Of a stretch of 7,455 bases of DNA, positions 1 to 6,259 are shown one piece after another. Under the pieces are notes generated by a model, which had not been told where the DNA came from, did not search any database, and saw nothing but the letters and a program-made list of their open reading frames with translations. The DNA is taken from the NCBI GenBank assembly GCA_021778575.1, contig JAJYCH010000220.1, forward strand, positions 1-7,455, given 5' to 3'. A program made the position numbers and the translations under genes. Numbering within the stretch: the first letter of the stretch is position 1; the number at the start of each line of letters is the position of its first letter. This DNA is from Planctomycetota bacterium (lineage in GTDB: Bacteria; Planctomycetota; Planctomycetia; Isosphaerales; Isosphaeraceae).

Positions 1-76
1 CATGTCATGACTTGCGATGAGCGACCGGGTCCTTTTGGAACCATCCGGTCGAGAATCCTGGGGCCGATCCATACCA

Positions 77-105
77 TTGGCATCCGGACTGCGTTAAGAC
101 AAAAT
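77..105 (+). promoter_or_regulatory. Candidate sigma70-type promoter of the exported coiled-coil protein gene
   Basis: TTGGCA (77-82) matches the -35 consensus at five of six bases. It is followed after 17 bases by CAAAAT (100-105), which matches the -10 consensus at four of six. A start near 112 would leave a short leader that still contains the GGAGG ribosome binding site at 122-126. Spacing and position are right, but planctomycete promoters are poorly characterised and such matches arise by chance, so this is tentative. Confidence 0.3.
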
Positions 106-134
106 CGGTAACAGAACCACCGGAGGCTCGCGAC

Positions 135-1442
135 ATGAGAATAAAGCGTCCTTGGGCGATGACTCCAGGCGTGGCGGGAGTCCTGCTGCTCGCGCTCGTC
201 GGGATCGGACAGGGCCAGTTGGGGATCGGTGGGCCGGGCGAGGGGATCAAACTGGCCTTGCTCCGACTACCGGCTGTGCAGAAGGAGCTGGAACTGACCG
301 CGAAGCAAAAGGCAGAGATCGCCAGGCTCGGCGAAGAAACCAAGGCGGCGAAGAAGGAGGTCGATTCCGCCTCGAAAGCGCAAGAGAAGCCCAAGGGGCA
401 AGCGATTCCAAAAGGGCTTCCCGATCCGGTCCGTGAGGCGAGAGACTCGGCACTTGCCGCCCTTGAGTCACGAACCGAGACGTCGCTCCGCAAACTTCTC
501 GACTCCAAGCAGCGGGCGCGGTTGGCGGAGATCTCGCTCCAGGTCGAAGGCCCCCAGGCCTTCCTGAGGCCGGAACTGATCGATTCTCTCGGAATTGACG
601 AAGTTCAACTGGATCAGATTCAAGCGATTCTGGGTTCCGTCCGCCAACTGCAAGATCAAGCCAAGGCCGCCCAGAAGCGGTCGGCGGAACTGGGGACCAT
701 CGCTCTGGAAAAGGTCACCAAGGAGCAGCAAAAGGTTCAGTTCCGGGGGCTCGCCCTGAAGATCGGCAAGAATGCCATGTCCGAGATTGGCAGAGTCCTC
801 TCCAAAGGCCAGAAGGCGAAATATACGAAGTTGCTGGGAGAGCCGTTCAACCTTGCTGGAGTGATCGACGCCGAGGGTCGCAAGCTGTTCGATGACGCGG
901 CCGATATGGCGTCCTTGCTTCTCAAGATGCCGGCAGTCCGCGAGGAACTGAAACTGTCCGTCGAACAGGCGGCGGCTCTCGACCGGGATGAGCCGGCAGG
1001 CAAGGTGCTCAAACCGGTTCAGCAAACGCGTCTGGCGCAGCTTGCCCTTCAGAGCGAAGGCCCCGCGGCCTTCACCCGTCCCGAGGTGATCCGGTCGCTG
1101 AAACTCGACGACGAACAGCTCGACCAGATCGCGGGGATCTTGGAAGGCCTCGGCGAGTCCCGTCGCCAACTCCGTGACGCCCGTAAGCAAGCCGACGAAT
1201 TGCGCAAGGCCGAAGGGGAACCGGAAGTCGACCCCGCTGTCGAGAAAACTCGCAAAGATCAGGAGAAGCAAAAGCTGGCGACCGCCGCTGATACTCTCGG
1301 AAAGGGAGTGATGTCGCGAATCGCCAGCGTCTTGACCCGATCCCAACGAGAAGCCTTCCGCAAACAACTCGGCGAACCCTTCGATTTCTCGAAGGTCCGA
1401 GGACCGGGCGGCCAGATCACCGCCAGGCCCGATGGAAAGTAA
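135..1442 (+). CDS. Exported coiled-coil protein with two internal repeats and LTxxQ-like motifs, function unknown
   Basis: The 435-residue product opens with a basic stretch (MRIKRPW) and a hydrophobic core (about residues 12-25), a Sec-type signal peptide probably cut near GQG-Q. The ATG at 135 follows GGAGG with good spacing; Met9 is a less likely alternative start. The mature part is rich in Ala, Gln, Lys, Glu and Leu and looks helical. It contains two related halves. Residues 41-58 match 261-278 (LPAVQKEL against MPAVREEL), 128-186 match 298-356 (both carry EGPxAFxRPE and QLDQI), and 198-240 match 377-418 (both end in LGEPF). Short L-x-x-x-Q helices such as LTAKQ, LSVEQ and LTRSQ resemble the LTxxQ motif of CpxP/Spy periplasmic chaperones, but the arrangement is different and I assign no function. 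It converges on the membrane protein gene 27 bases downstream. Reality of the gene is well supported; its role is unknown. Confidence 0.85.
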   Translation: MRIKRPWAMTPGVAGVLLLALVGIGQGQLGIGGPGEGIKLALLRLPAVQKELELTAKQKAEIARLGEETKAAKKEVDSASKAQEKPKGQAIPKGLPDPVREARDSALAALESRTETSLRKLLDSKQRARLAEISLQVEGPQAFLRPELIDSLGIDEVQLDQIQAILGSVRQLQDQAKAAQKRSAELGTIALEKVTKEQQKVQFRGLALKIGKNAMSEIGRVLSKGQKAKYTKLLGEPFNLAGVIDAEGRKLFDDAADMASLLLKMPAVREELKLSVEQAAALDRDEPAGKVLKPVQQTRLAQLALQSEGPAAFTRPEVIRSLKLDDEQLDQIAGILEGLGESRRQLRDARKQADELRKAEGEPEVDPAVEKTRKDQEKQKLATAADTLGKGVMSRIASVLTRSQREAFRKQLGEPFDFSKVRGPGGQITARPDGK

Positions 1443-1445
1443 ACG

Positions 1446-1461
1446 GGCCAATCGTTTGGTC
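1446..1461. terminator. Weak hairpin between convergent genes
   Basis: GGCCAA (1446-1451) can pair with TTGGTC (1456-1461) around a four-base loop, using one G-T pair, immediately after the stop of the first gene. On the plus strand it is followed by a moderately T-rich stretch (TGTTGTTATTT). It could help end transcription in the 27-base gap between the convergent genes, but the stem is short and there is no clean T run. Confidence 0.2.
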
Positions 1462-1469
1462 GTATGTTG

Positions 1470-1910
1470 TTATTTGGGAATTTTATTGAGATTGGCTCCG
1501 AGGAATCCGACAGGACAACCGTTGGCGCGCAAGGTTGCCGTGGCCTTGCCGCTGACCATCAACAGGATCAGGAGCCCCAGAAAGGGAATGGCCGTGAATA
1601 TGGCCAGGAAGACGCCCAGAACGGGGTGGTAGACTTTCATCGAGAGCAGGAAGACGAAGACGATTCCAACGAGAACATCAATGGCCAGAACGGTAAGGAT
1701 CACCCCCGGATAGAACGATGGGAGGGCGATGCTGGCGGCGTTCAGACCGAATGTCAGGCCGCCACATCCCAGATAGACCAGCATCGCAACGATGATCCCT
1801 TTTTGATAGACGGCGACGGCCCGGACGGCTTTCGGATCGTTCCCGCGAATGCCCACGGGTGCCCGGGTCGATGTCGTTGGTGGTGCGTAGGGGTTATCGT
1901 CCAGATCCAT
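1470..1910 (-). CDS. Small three-helix membrane protein with N-terminal NPYAPP motif, function unknown
   Basis: The product has 146 residues from an ATG at 1910, which has GGGAG eight bases upstream. A TTG at 1931 would add seven residues but has no visible ribosome binding site. The N-terminus MDLDDNPYAPP carries the NPYxxP motif found at the start of many planctomycete membrane proteins. Three hydrophobic segments follow, at about residues 38-63, 67-91 and 96-120. The polar tail, around residues 126-139, reads TLRANGCPVGFLGA. This resembles the 'LRxxGxxVGLxGA' endings I recall in small bacterial membrane proteins. No catalytic or transport signature is visible, so the role is unknown. It converges on the exported coiled-coil gene and reads away from the oxidoreductase pair, so it probably has its own promoter in the gap above 1910. 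Confidence 0.8.
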   Translation of the reverse strand: MDLDDNPYAPPTTSTRAPVGIRGNDPKAVRAVAVYQKGIIVAMLVYLGCGGLTFGLNAASIALPSFYPGVILTVLAIDVLVGIVFVFLLSMKVYHPVLGVFLAIFTAIPFLGLLILLMVSGKATATLRANGCPVGFLGANLNKIPK

Positions 1911-2214
1911 CGTGAGTTCTCCCGTGATCAATCGTTGTCGAGCTGTGTCGGTTCAGGACATGACAGCCAACATGAGAAGACTTCCCGCCGTCCGGCGGAA
2001 CTGGCTTATCAGGATGCCTGAACAGTTTGAGATTAGCAATTGCTTGTAGTCGAATTTTTCGAGAGTGAAATTCAGTCTCAATGGAATACCACGTACCGAC
2101 CGAGGCGGGCTTGCCGATCTTCGAGGCGGGAGGTCGATTTCAGCCTCGGACGAACAACAACCCGAAGCCCGACACCGGTAAGCCTTGAGGCAGTTTGGTC
2201 GCGCAATCAACAAG
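1911..2214. other. Intergenic region with small inverted repeats and no convincing gene
   Basis: This 304-base gap lies between the start of the membrane protein gene and the stop of the oxidoreductase gene, both on the minus strand. It should contain the membrane protein's promoter, though I cannot place one with confidence. Two small palindromes are visible: CCGCCG-TC-CGGCGG at 1985-1998, and GAATTT (2052-2057) with AAATTC (2068-2073) around a ten-base loop in an AT-richer patch. Open frames here are short, lack ribosome binding sites and give protein sequences of no recognisable character. Confidence 0.6.
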
Positions 2215-3243
2215 TTAATGCGCTTCGACGGGTTCCAGCTTTGTCGCCTCGTGTAAATTCGCGACGATCTCGAAGGATCTGAGCCGGGCTTCGTGATCGA
2301 AGATCGGACTGGTGACGATCAGTTCGTCGGCTTCCGTGGCTTCGATCAGGTTTTCGAGACCGAGGCGGACGACCTCGGGTGAGCCGATGACGGAGACTCT
2401 CGTCATTCGATCGACGTGGGCCTTCTCGGCCGAGTTCCACCGGCCTTCCATCGTGGTAACCGGTGGCTTGAGCGGCCCTGGCTGGCCCCGCACGAGGTTC
2501 ACGAACGCCTGTTGCAGAGACGTGAAGAGATAAGCAGCCTCGTCGTCGGTTTCCGCGGCGGCGGCGTTCACGGCGACCATCGCGTGGGGCTTCTCCAGCG
2601 TCTGGGACGGTTGAAAGTGGTCGCGGTAGATCTTCAGGGCCGCGAACAGATAATCGGGCGCGAAGTGCGACGCAAAGGCGAACGGAAGACCGAGTTCAGC
2701 GGCGAGCCTCGCGCCGAAGTCGCTTGAACCCAGGAGATAGATCGGCACGTTCAGACCGGCCCCCGGGACGGCTCGAACGGCCAGGCCGGAACTGTCGGGT
2801 TGGAAATACGACCGGAGTTCGAGGAGATCCCTCGGAAAGGTATCGCCGCTGCTCCCGAGGTTCCGGCGGAGTGCCTGCGCCGTTTTCTGGTCGCCGCCGG
2901 GTGCCCGGCCCAGGCCCAGGTCGATCCGGCCGGGATAGAGCGTTTCGAGCGTGCCAAACTGCTCGGCGATCACCAGCGGGGCGTGGTTGGGCAGCATGAT
3001 CCCGCCCGACCCGACGCGGATCGTCGTGGTAGCTCCCGCGAGATGACCGATCACCACGGCGGTCGCCGCGCTCGCGACCCCCGGGATGTTATGGTGCTCG
3101 GCAACCCAGTACCGACGATACCCCCAGGACTCGGCATGCCGGGCCAGGTCGACGGCGTTCCGGAACGCCTGGGCGGCCGTCCCCCCCTGGACGATCGGCA
3201 CCAGGTCGAGAACCGAGATCGGGACGGTCGAGAGCTTGTTCAT
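2215..3243 (-). CDS. LLM-class flavin-dependent oxidoreductase (bacterial luciferase-like, MsnO8-type)
   Basis: The 342-residue product is a full-length member of the luciferase-like monooxygenase superfamily, whose TIM-barrel enzymes use reduced flavin supplied by a partner reductase. Group features in order are: [18 protein letters not shown] near the N-terminus; RYWVAEHHN at 44-52; the strand-loop [20 protein letters not shown] at 76-95; [13 protein letters not shown] at 104-116; [20 protein letters not shown] at 172-191; and the C-terminal GSPEVV at 287-292, typical of the flavin phosphate-binding region. This pattern matches the 'luciferase family oxidoreductase, group 1' (YhbW/MsnO8-like) proteins; their substrates are mostly unknown and light emission is not implied. 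The ATG at 3243 lies 27 bases after the stop of the aldo/keto reductase gene on the same strand, and no strong Shine-Dalgarno is visible. Co-transcription and perhaps translational coupling from the reductase gene are therefore likely. Confidence 0.93.
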   Translation of the reverse strand: MNKLSTVPISVLDLVPIVQGGTAAQAFRNAVDLARHAESWGYRRYWVAEHHNIPGVASAATAVVIGHLAGATTTIRVGSGGIMLPNHAPLVIAEQFGTLETLYPGRIDLGLGRAPGGDQKTAQALRRNLGSSGDTFPRDLLELRSYFQPDSSGLAVRAVPGAGLNVPIYLLGSSDFGARLAAELGLPFAFASHFAPDYLFAALKIYRDHFQPSQTLEKPHAMVAVNAAAAETDDEAAYLFTSLQQAFVNLVRGQPGPLKPPVTTMEGRWNSAEKAHVDRMTRVSVIGSPEVVRLGLENLIEATEADELIVTSPIFDHEARLRSFEIVANLHEATKLEPVEAH

Positions 3244-3270
3244 GAGATCGATTCTGCGAAAAAGAAGGGG

Positions 3271-4218
3271 TCAGGCACTCGCCTGGTCGAGCTGTGCCGT
3301 CGCTTCCGCATCCAGTTCCAGCGACGCTCCGGCGATCAGGTCGTTGAGTTGTTCCAGGCTTGTCGCGCTGGCGATCGGCGCGGCGATGGTCGGGCGATTG
3401 GCCAGCCAGGCGAGAGCGACTTGTGTTGGGTTCGTTTTGGTCCGGGCGGCGACATCGTCGAGAGCCTTGAGGATCGCGAACCCTCGGTCGTTCAGATACT
3501 TCTTGGAGCCCTGACCGCGCGGGCTCTTGCCGAGGTCGGCCTCCGAGCGGTACTTGCCGGTGAGGAACCCGGCGGCGAGCGAATAATAGGGAATCACGCC
3601 GACCCCGGCTTCGCGGCAGACCGTTTCCAGTTCCGGCTCGAACAACGCCCGTTCGGCCAGGTTGTAGTGGGGCTGGAGGGTCTGGTAAACCGCCAGGCCG
3701 TTCCCCTTGCTCACCTGGAGAGCCTGGCTGAGCCGCTCGGCCGAGTAGTTGGAAGCTCCGATCGCGCGGACCTTGCCTTGCTCGACCAGTTCGGTGAATG
3801 CACCGAGCGTCTCTTCGAGCGGCGTCTCAGGGTCGTCCTTGTGCGACTGATAAAGGTCGATCCGGTCGGTCTGGAGCCGCTGGAGCGAGCGTTCGACGGC
3901 CCAGAAAATGTGTTTCCGCGACAGGCCCGATTGCTGGGGGCCGACCTCCATCCCGACCTTGGTCGCGAGCACGACCTTGTCGCGGTTGCCGCTCTGCTGG
4001 AACCACCTGCCGAGGATCGTTTCCGACTCGCCCCCCTGGTTGCCGGGAGCCCAGCGTGAGTAAACGTCGGCGGTGTCGATCAGGTTGAAGCCGGCGTCGA
4101 CGAAACCGTCGAGAACCCGGAACGACGTGGCCTCGTCGATCGTCCAGCCGAACACGTTTCCACCCAGGGCCAGCGGAGCGACCTCGATGCCTGAATTTCC
4201 CAGCTTGCGGAACTTCAC
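3271..4218 (-). CDS. Aldo/keto reductase, NADPH-dependent type
   Basis: From a GTG at 4218 the product has 315 residues, the usual length for the family. It begins MKFRKLGNSGIEVAPLALGG, a canonical aldo/keto reductase N-terminus. The open frame runs further upstream to 4473, but that extension has no family similarity and reads through the promoter region, so I reject it. The catalytic tetrad is intact: Asp48 and Tyr53 in DTADVYSRW, Lys87 in VLATKVGM, and His126 in DLYQSHKDD. The cofactor-binding end is present as PIASATSLEQLNDL at 281-294. These enzymes reduce aldehydes or ketones with NAD(P)H in the cytoplasm; the substrate here cannot be read from sequence. AAAGGG about ten bases before the GTG is a weak ribosome binding site. 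It is the first gene of a probable two-gene unit with the luciferase-like oxidoreductase. Confidence 0.93.
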   Translation of the reverse strand: MKFRKLGNSGIEVAPLALGGNVFGWTIDEATSFRVLDGFVDAGFNLIDTADVYSRWAPGNQGGESETILGRWFQQSGNRDKVVLATKVGMEVGPQQSGLSRKHIFWAVERSLQRLQTDRIDLYQSHKDDPETPLEETLGAFTELVEQGKVRAIGASNYSAERLSQALQVSKGNGLAVYQTLQPHYNLAERALFEPELETVCREAGVGVIPYYSLAAGFLTGKYRSEADLGKSPRGQGSKKYLNDRGFAILKALDDVAARTKTNPTQVALAWLANRPTIAAPIASATSLEQLNDLIAGASLELDAEATAQLDQASA

Positions 4219-4254
4219 TATTCTGACCCTTTGGAGAACCGAGCGAATGACCGA

Positions 4255-4268
4255 GCCTGAAATCAGGC
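4255..4268. promoter_or_regulatory. Palindrome in the leader of the AKR gene, possible operator
   Basis: GCCTGA (4255-4260) and TCAGGC (4263-4268) form a perfect inverted repeat with a two-base spacer. It lies 37 bases before the AKR GTG start and just downstream of the candidate promoter for that gene. A repressor dimer could bind here. No regulator gene is in the window, so the function is inferred from position only. Confidence 0.3.
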
Positions 4269-4285
4269 CACCTTCCACAATGTTA

Positions 4286-4314
4286 ATGTTAGGGAAGGGG
4301 ACGCGCCGTGGCAA
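4286..4314 (-). promoter_or_regulatory. Candidate sigma70-type promoter of the AKR-oxidoreductase pair
   Basis: Read on the minus strand, TTGCCA (4314-4309) matches the -35 consensus at five of six bases. After exactly 17 bases it is followed by TAACAT (4291-4286), which matches the -10 consensus at four of six. The -10 element is directly repeated at 4285-4280. A start near 4279 would give a leader of about 60 bases containing the palindrome at 4255-4268. This is plausible but unproven. Confidence 0.35.
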
Positions 4315-4539
4315 CTTCGCGAGGCTGTAGGGGCTGCTGTGCGGACCGTTCCGAGGGGCTTCGAGGGGGGCTCTTTCGCTGTGTTTCTTGGGTGTTTTGC
4401 GAGCTTGGCGGGACGGTCCGCGCATCGGACCCGACAAACTCCAGGGACTGATGGTGAAAAGATTTGGAATCAATGGTAAAGTCCCGCGATGAAAAGGGAG
4501 GAAGACGCGGTCCGAGCTTCGGGCGCGACCTCTCTTCGC

Positions 4540-4547
4540 AAGGAGGT
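4540..4547 (+). promoter_or_regulatory. Strong ribosome binding site that fixes the hpnH start
   Basis: AAGGAGGT is a near-perfect complement of the 16S rRNA 3' end and sits six bases before the ATG at 4554. It rules out the earlier in-frame ATG at 4464, which would add 30 residues unrelated to the family. A GTG directly before the ATG is in frame but less favoured. Confidence 0.85.
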
Positions 4548-4553
4548 CAGGTG

Positions 4554-5555
4554 ATGCGGTATCCGCTTGGATTCACTCTCGCGCAGGCCAAACATCGTCA
4601 CAAGATGGGCAAGGCGAAGCAGAAGCGCTACCCCTCGGTCCTGATGCTGGAGCCGCTTTACACCTGCAATCTCGCCTGCATCGGTTGCTCGACCGAGCGC
4701 TATTCCGGCAAACTGTCGGACCGGATGACGCTGGAACAGTGCTTCAAGGCCGTCGACGACTGCGGCGCGCCGATCGTCAACGTCTGCGGCGGCGAGCCGA
4801 CCCTTTACCCCGAACTGAAGGGGTTGATCGACGGCCTGATCGCGCGAGGTAAGCACATCTTGATGTGCACCAATGCCCTTCGGCTTGACGACAAGGTCTT
4901 TGGCGTGATCCCGCCCAGCGACAAGCTGTTCTTGATGATTCACCTCGACGGTCTGCGCGAGACGCATGACTACGTCTGCAACCGCAAGGGAGTTTTCGAC
5001 AAGGCCATCGAGGCGATCAAGAAGGGGAAAGAACTGGGCTACACGATCTTCCTGAACACCACCGTCTATCGTGAGACGAAGGTCGAGGAGGTCGAGGGGC
5101 TCTGCCAGATGATCGACGAGCTGAAGGCCAACGGAATCCTGATCTCGCCGGGCTACGAGTACGAAAGCGTCGAGCGCGACATCTTCCTGAAGAGTGACCA
5201 GATCCACGAGAAGTTCAAGGCGATCCGCGACTTCTCGCACAAGTACAAGATCAACGCGACGCCGATGTTCCTCGAATTCGCCGCCGGTCTCCGCGAGCTG
5301 AAGTGCTCCCCCTGGTCGACAGTGAACTACACGCCCAAGGGCTGGAAGGCCCCGTGTTACCTGATCGAAGGGGAAGGGCATTACCAGGACTGGAACTCGT
5401 TCTGGAACGGGACCGACTGGGAATACTGGGAGAGCCGCCAGGACAAGCGGTGCCAGAACTGCAAGATGCACAGCGGCTTCGAGCACAGCGCCGTCGAGGA
5501 AGCGATGAAGAGCGTCAAAGGGACCCTCCAGCTCGCCGCCTGGACATTGGGCTGA
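4554..5555 (+). CDS. hpnH: Adenosyl-hopene transferase HpnH, radical SAM enzyme of hopanoid biosynthesis
   Basis: The 333-residue product matches HpnH along its whole length, beginning MRYPLGFTLAQAKH. HpnH is a radical SAM enzyme that joins the 5'-deoxyadenosyl group to diploptene to give adenosylhopane, the precursor of C35 bacteriohopanepolyols. The CxxxCxxC motif that binds the [4Fe-4S] cluster is at Cys38, Cys42 and Cys45 (CNLACIGC), and the SAM-contacting GGEP motif is at 79-82. Cys105 in LMCTNAL probably corresponds to the conserved cysteine reported as hydrogen donor in studied HpnH enzymes; that alignment is from memory. The C-terminal domain has further conserved cysteines at 251 (CSPW), 268 (PCYL), 300 and 303 (RCQNC). 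The gene stands alone: no squalene-hopene cyclase or other hpn gene is in the window, so its partners must lie elsewhere. Start choice rests on the strong upstream ribosome binding site. Confidence 0.97.
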   Translation: MRYPLGFTLAQAKHRHKMGKAKQKRYPSVLMLEPLYTCNLACIGCSTERYSGKLSDRMTLEQCFKAVDDCGAPIVNVCGGEPTLYPELKGLIDGLIARGKHILMCTNALRLDDKVFGVIPPSDKLFLMIHLDGLRETHDYVCNRKGVFDKAIEAIKKGKELGYTIFLNTTVYRETKVEEVEGLCQMIDELKANGILISPGYEYESVERDIFLKSDQIHEKFKAIRDFSHKYKINATPMFLEFAAGLRELKCSPWSTVNYTPKGWKAPCYLIEGEGHYQDWNSFWNGTDWEYWESRQDKRCQNCKMHSGFEHSAVEEAMKSVKGTLQLAAWTLG

Positions 5556-5691
5556 GTTCGCCTTCCTTTGTTTTCGGCAATCTTGCCCTGGTCCGCAAAA
5601 TCGCTCCAGTCCCCACGATCGGTCGCCCGATGAAAACTCTGGAATCGCGGTCAAACGCGTTGAGGAGTCTTCATCGGTCGCCCTTTTTCGC

Positions 5692-5711
5692 GAGGTCCGG
5701 AGATGCGTCAC
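5692..5711 (+). repeat. Translation-initiation block, copy 1
   Basis: GAGGTCCGGAGATGCGTCAC spans the ribosome binding site (GAGG at 5692-5695) and the first three codons (Met-Arg-His) of the LEPR-xLL-type gene. It recurs at 6240-6259 with 18 of 20 bases identical, including a perfect 14-base core, CGGAGATGCGTCAC. Confidence 0.85.
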
Positions 5712-6236
5712 GTCCGATCGCTTGGCTTTGATGACCTGGAGGGGCGGCAACTACTCTCCAGGGTCCATCACCTGGCCCTTCATACTCATCCGCTCCCCGC
5801 GTCATCAATCGCGACCCCCGGAGCTTCGCTGGCTCTCTCCGGGACGTTGTCCGCCAACACCCGGGCGTCGACCGTGACCTATGACTCCCTCGGCGATCAG
5901 ACGACCGTGACTCGGGTTTCCGGCGTCCTCAGCGGCGTGGGCCTCGTTCATGGGATCTGGAACGAGAGCGTCGACATCAATCAGAAATACCTCGGCCCCG
6001 ACTCGATCCAGCTTCATTCGGCCCGAGGATCGTTCGTCATCACCTTTGACGCCACGACGCTCGGCCAGGGCCAATCGACCCCGCAAGGCACGGTTTACAA
6101 CGGAGCGGTCCAGCATCTCGTCAACGGCAAGGGCCTCTACGCCGGGGCGTCGGAAACCGGGTTCATCCAGGAGAATACCAACGCCAGACACACGGTCGTT
6201 CAGAGCCTGACCTTGAGCCCCGGGACTTCGACATAA
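5703..6236 (+). CDS. Short LEPR-xLL-type protein with a beta-rich domain, probably surface or exported, function unknown
   Basis: The product has 177 residues from an ATG at 5703, with GAGG seven bases upstream. The N-terminus reads RSLGFDDLEGRQLLS, with LEGRQLLS at 12-19. This resembles the LEPR-xLL/LExRxLLS motif at the start of many planctomycete surface proteins, where it is thought to act in sorting. There is no classical hydrophobic signal peptide. After a low-complexity linker (about 20-50), the rest is rich in Thr, Ser, Gly and Val and probably all-beta. It includes RVSGVLSGVGLVHG (71-84), SFVITFDATT (110-119) and LVNGKGLYAGASETGFI (139-155). The last stretch resembles the G-x-G-x-Y/F-A-G-A-x-G-x-G turn of small secreted beta-barrel domains. 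No cysteine is present. The gene follows hpnH by 147 bases on the same strand, but a functional link is not evident. Proteins with this motif are usually much longer, so the short length is unusual. Confidence 0.75.
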   Translation: MRHVRSLGFDDLEGRQLLSRVHHLALHTHPLPASSIATPGASLALSGTLSANTRASTVTYDSLGDQTTVTRVSGVLSGVGLVHGIWNESVDINQKYLGPDSIQLHSARGSFVITFDATTLGQGQSTPQGTVYNGAVQHLVNGKGLYAGASETGFIQENTNARHTVVQSLTLSPGTST

Positions 6237-6239
6237 CAA

Positions 6240-6259
6240 GAGGCGCGGAGATGCGTCAC
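6240..6259 (+). repeat. Translation-initiation block, copy 2
   Basis: GAGGCGCGGAGATGCGTCAC lies four bases after the stop codon of the LEPR-xLL-type gene (TAA, 6234-6236). It repeats that gene's ribosome binding site and first three codons with two mismatches out of 20. The copies are 548 bases apart in direct orientation. Confidence 0.85.

Larger units (their letters stand above)
4219..4553. other. Divergent intergenic region between the AKR gene and hpnH
   Basis: This 335-base region separates two divergently read genes. The left part carries the candidate AKR promoter and palindrome. The right part should hold the hpnH promoter, which I could not identify with confidence. It also holds a separated inverted repeat: GCGGACCGT (4341-4349) and ACGGTCCGC (4413-4421), a perfect nine-base match with 63 bases between the arms. 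Open frames crossing the region on either strand are upstream extensions of the two genes without family similarity. Confidence 0.6.

Noticed and set aside
468..1451. 327-codon minus-strand open frame antisense to the exported coiled-coil gene
   Set aside because: The plus-strand frame has a signal peptide, a ribosome binding site and internal protein repeats. The antisense frame is its shadow.
1960..2049. 29-codon plus-strand frame (ATG at 1960)
   Set aside because: The AGGA before it is only one base from the ATG, the peptide has no distinctive feature, and nothing else supports it.
2182..2191. GCCT-TG-AGGC as a terminator for the oxidoreductase gene
   Set aside because: The four-base arms with a two-base loop are too small for a stable hairpin, and there is no T run in the minus-strand direction.
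1953..2213. 86-codon minus-strand frame in the gap above the membrane protein gene
   Set aside because: The translation is Arg/Ser/Cys-rich with no domain or membrane character, and no ribosome binding site was identified.
2800..4059. 419-codon plus-strand open frame across the AKR and oxidoreductase genes
   Set aside because: It lies antisense to two clear enzyme genes, has an Arg/Gly/Pro-rich translation without domain character, and is explained by the codon bias of GC-rich genes on the other strand.
4219..4473. N-terminal extension of the AKR frame to 4473
   Set aside because: The extra 85 residues have no family similarity and would place the start inside the divergent promoter region. 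The GTG at 4218 gives the canonical AKR N-terminus.
4470..5750. 426-codon minus-strand open frame antisense to hpnH
   Set aside because: hpnH is unmistakable on the plus strand. The antisense translation is Leu/Val/Asp/Arg-rich filler with no recognisable motif.
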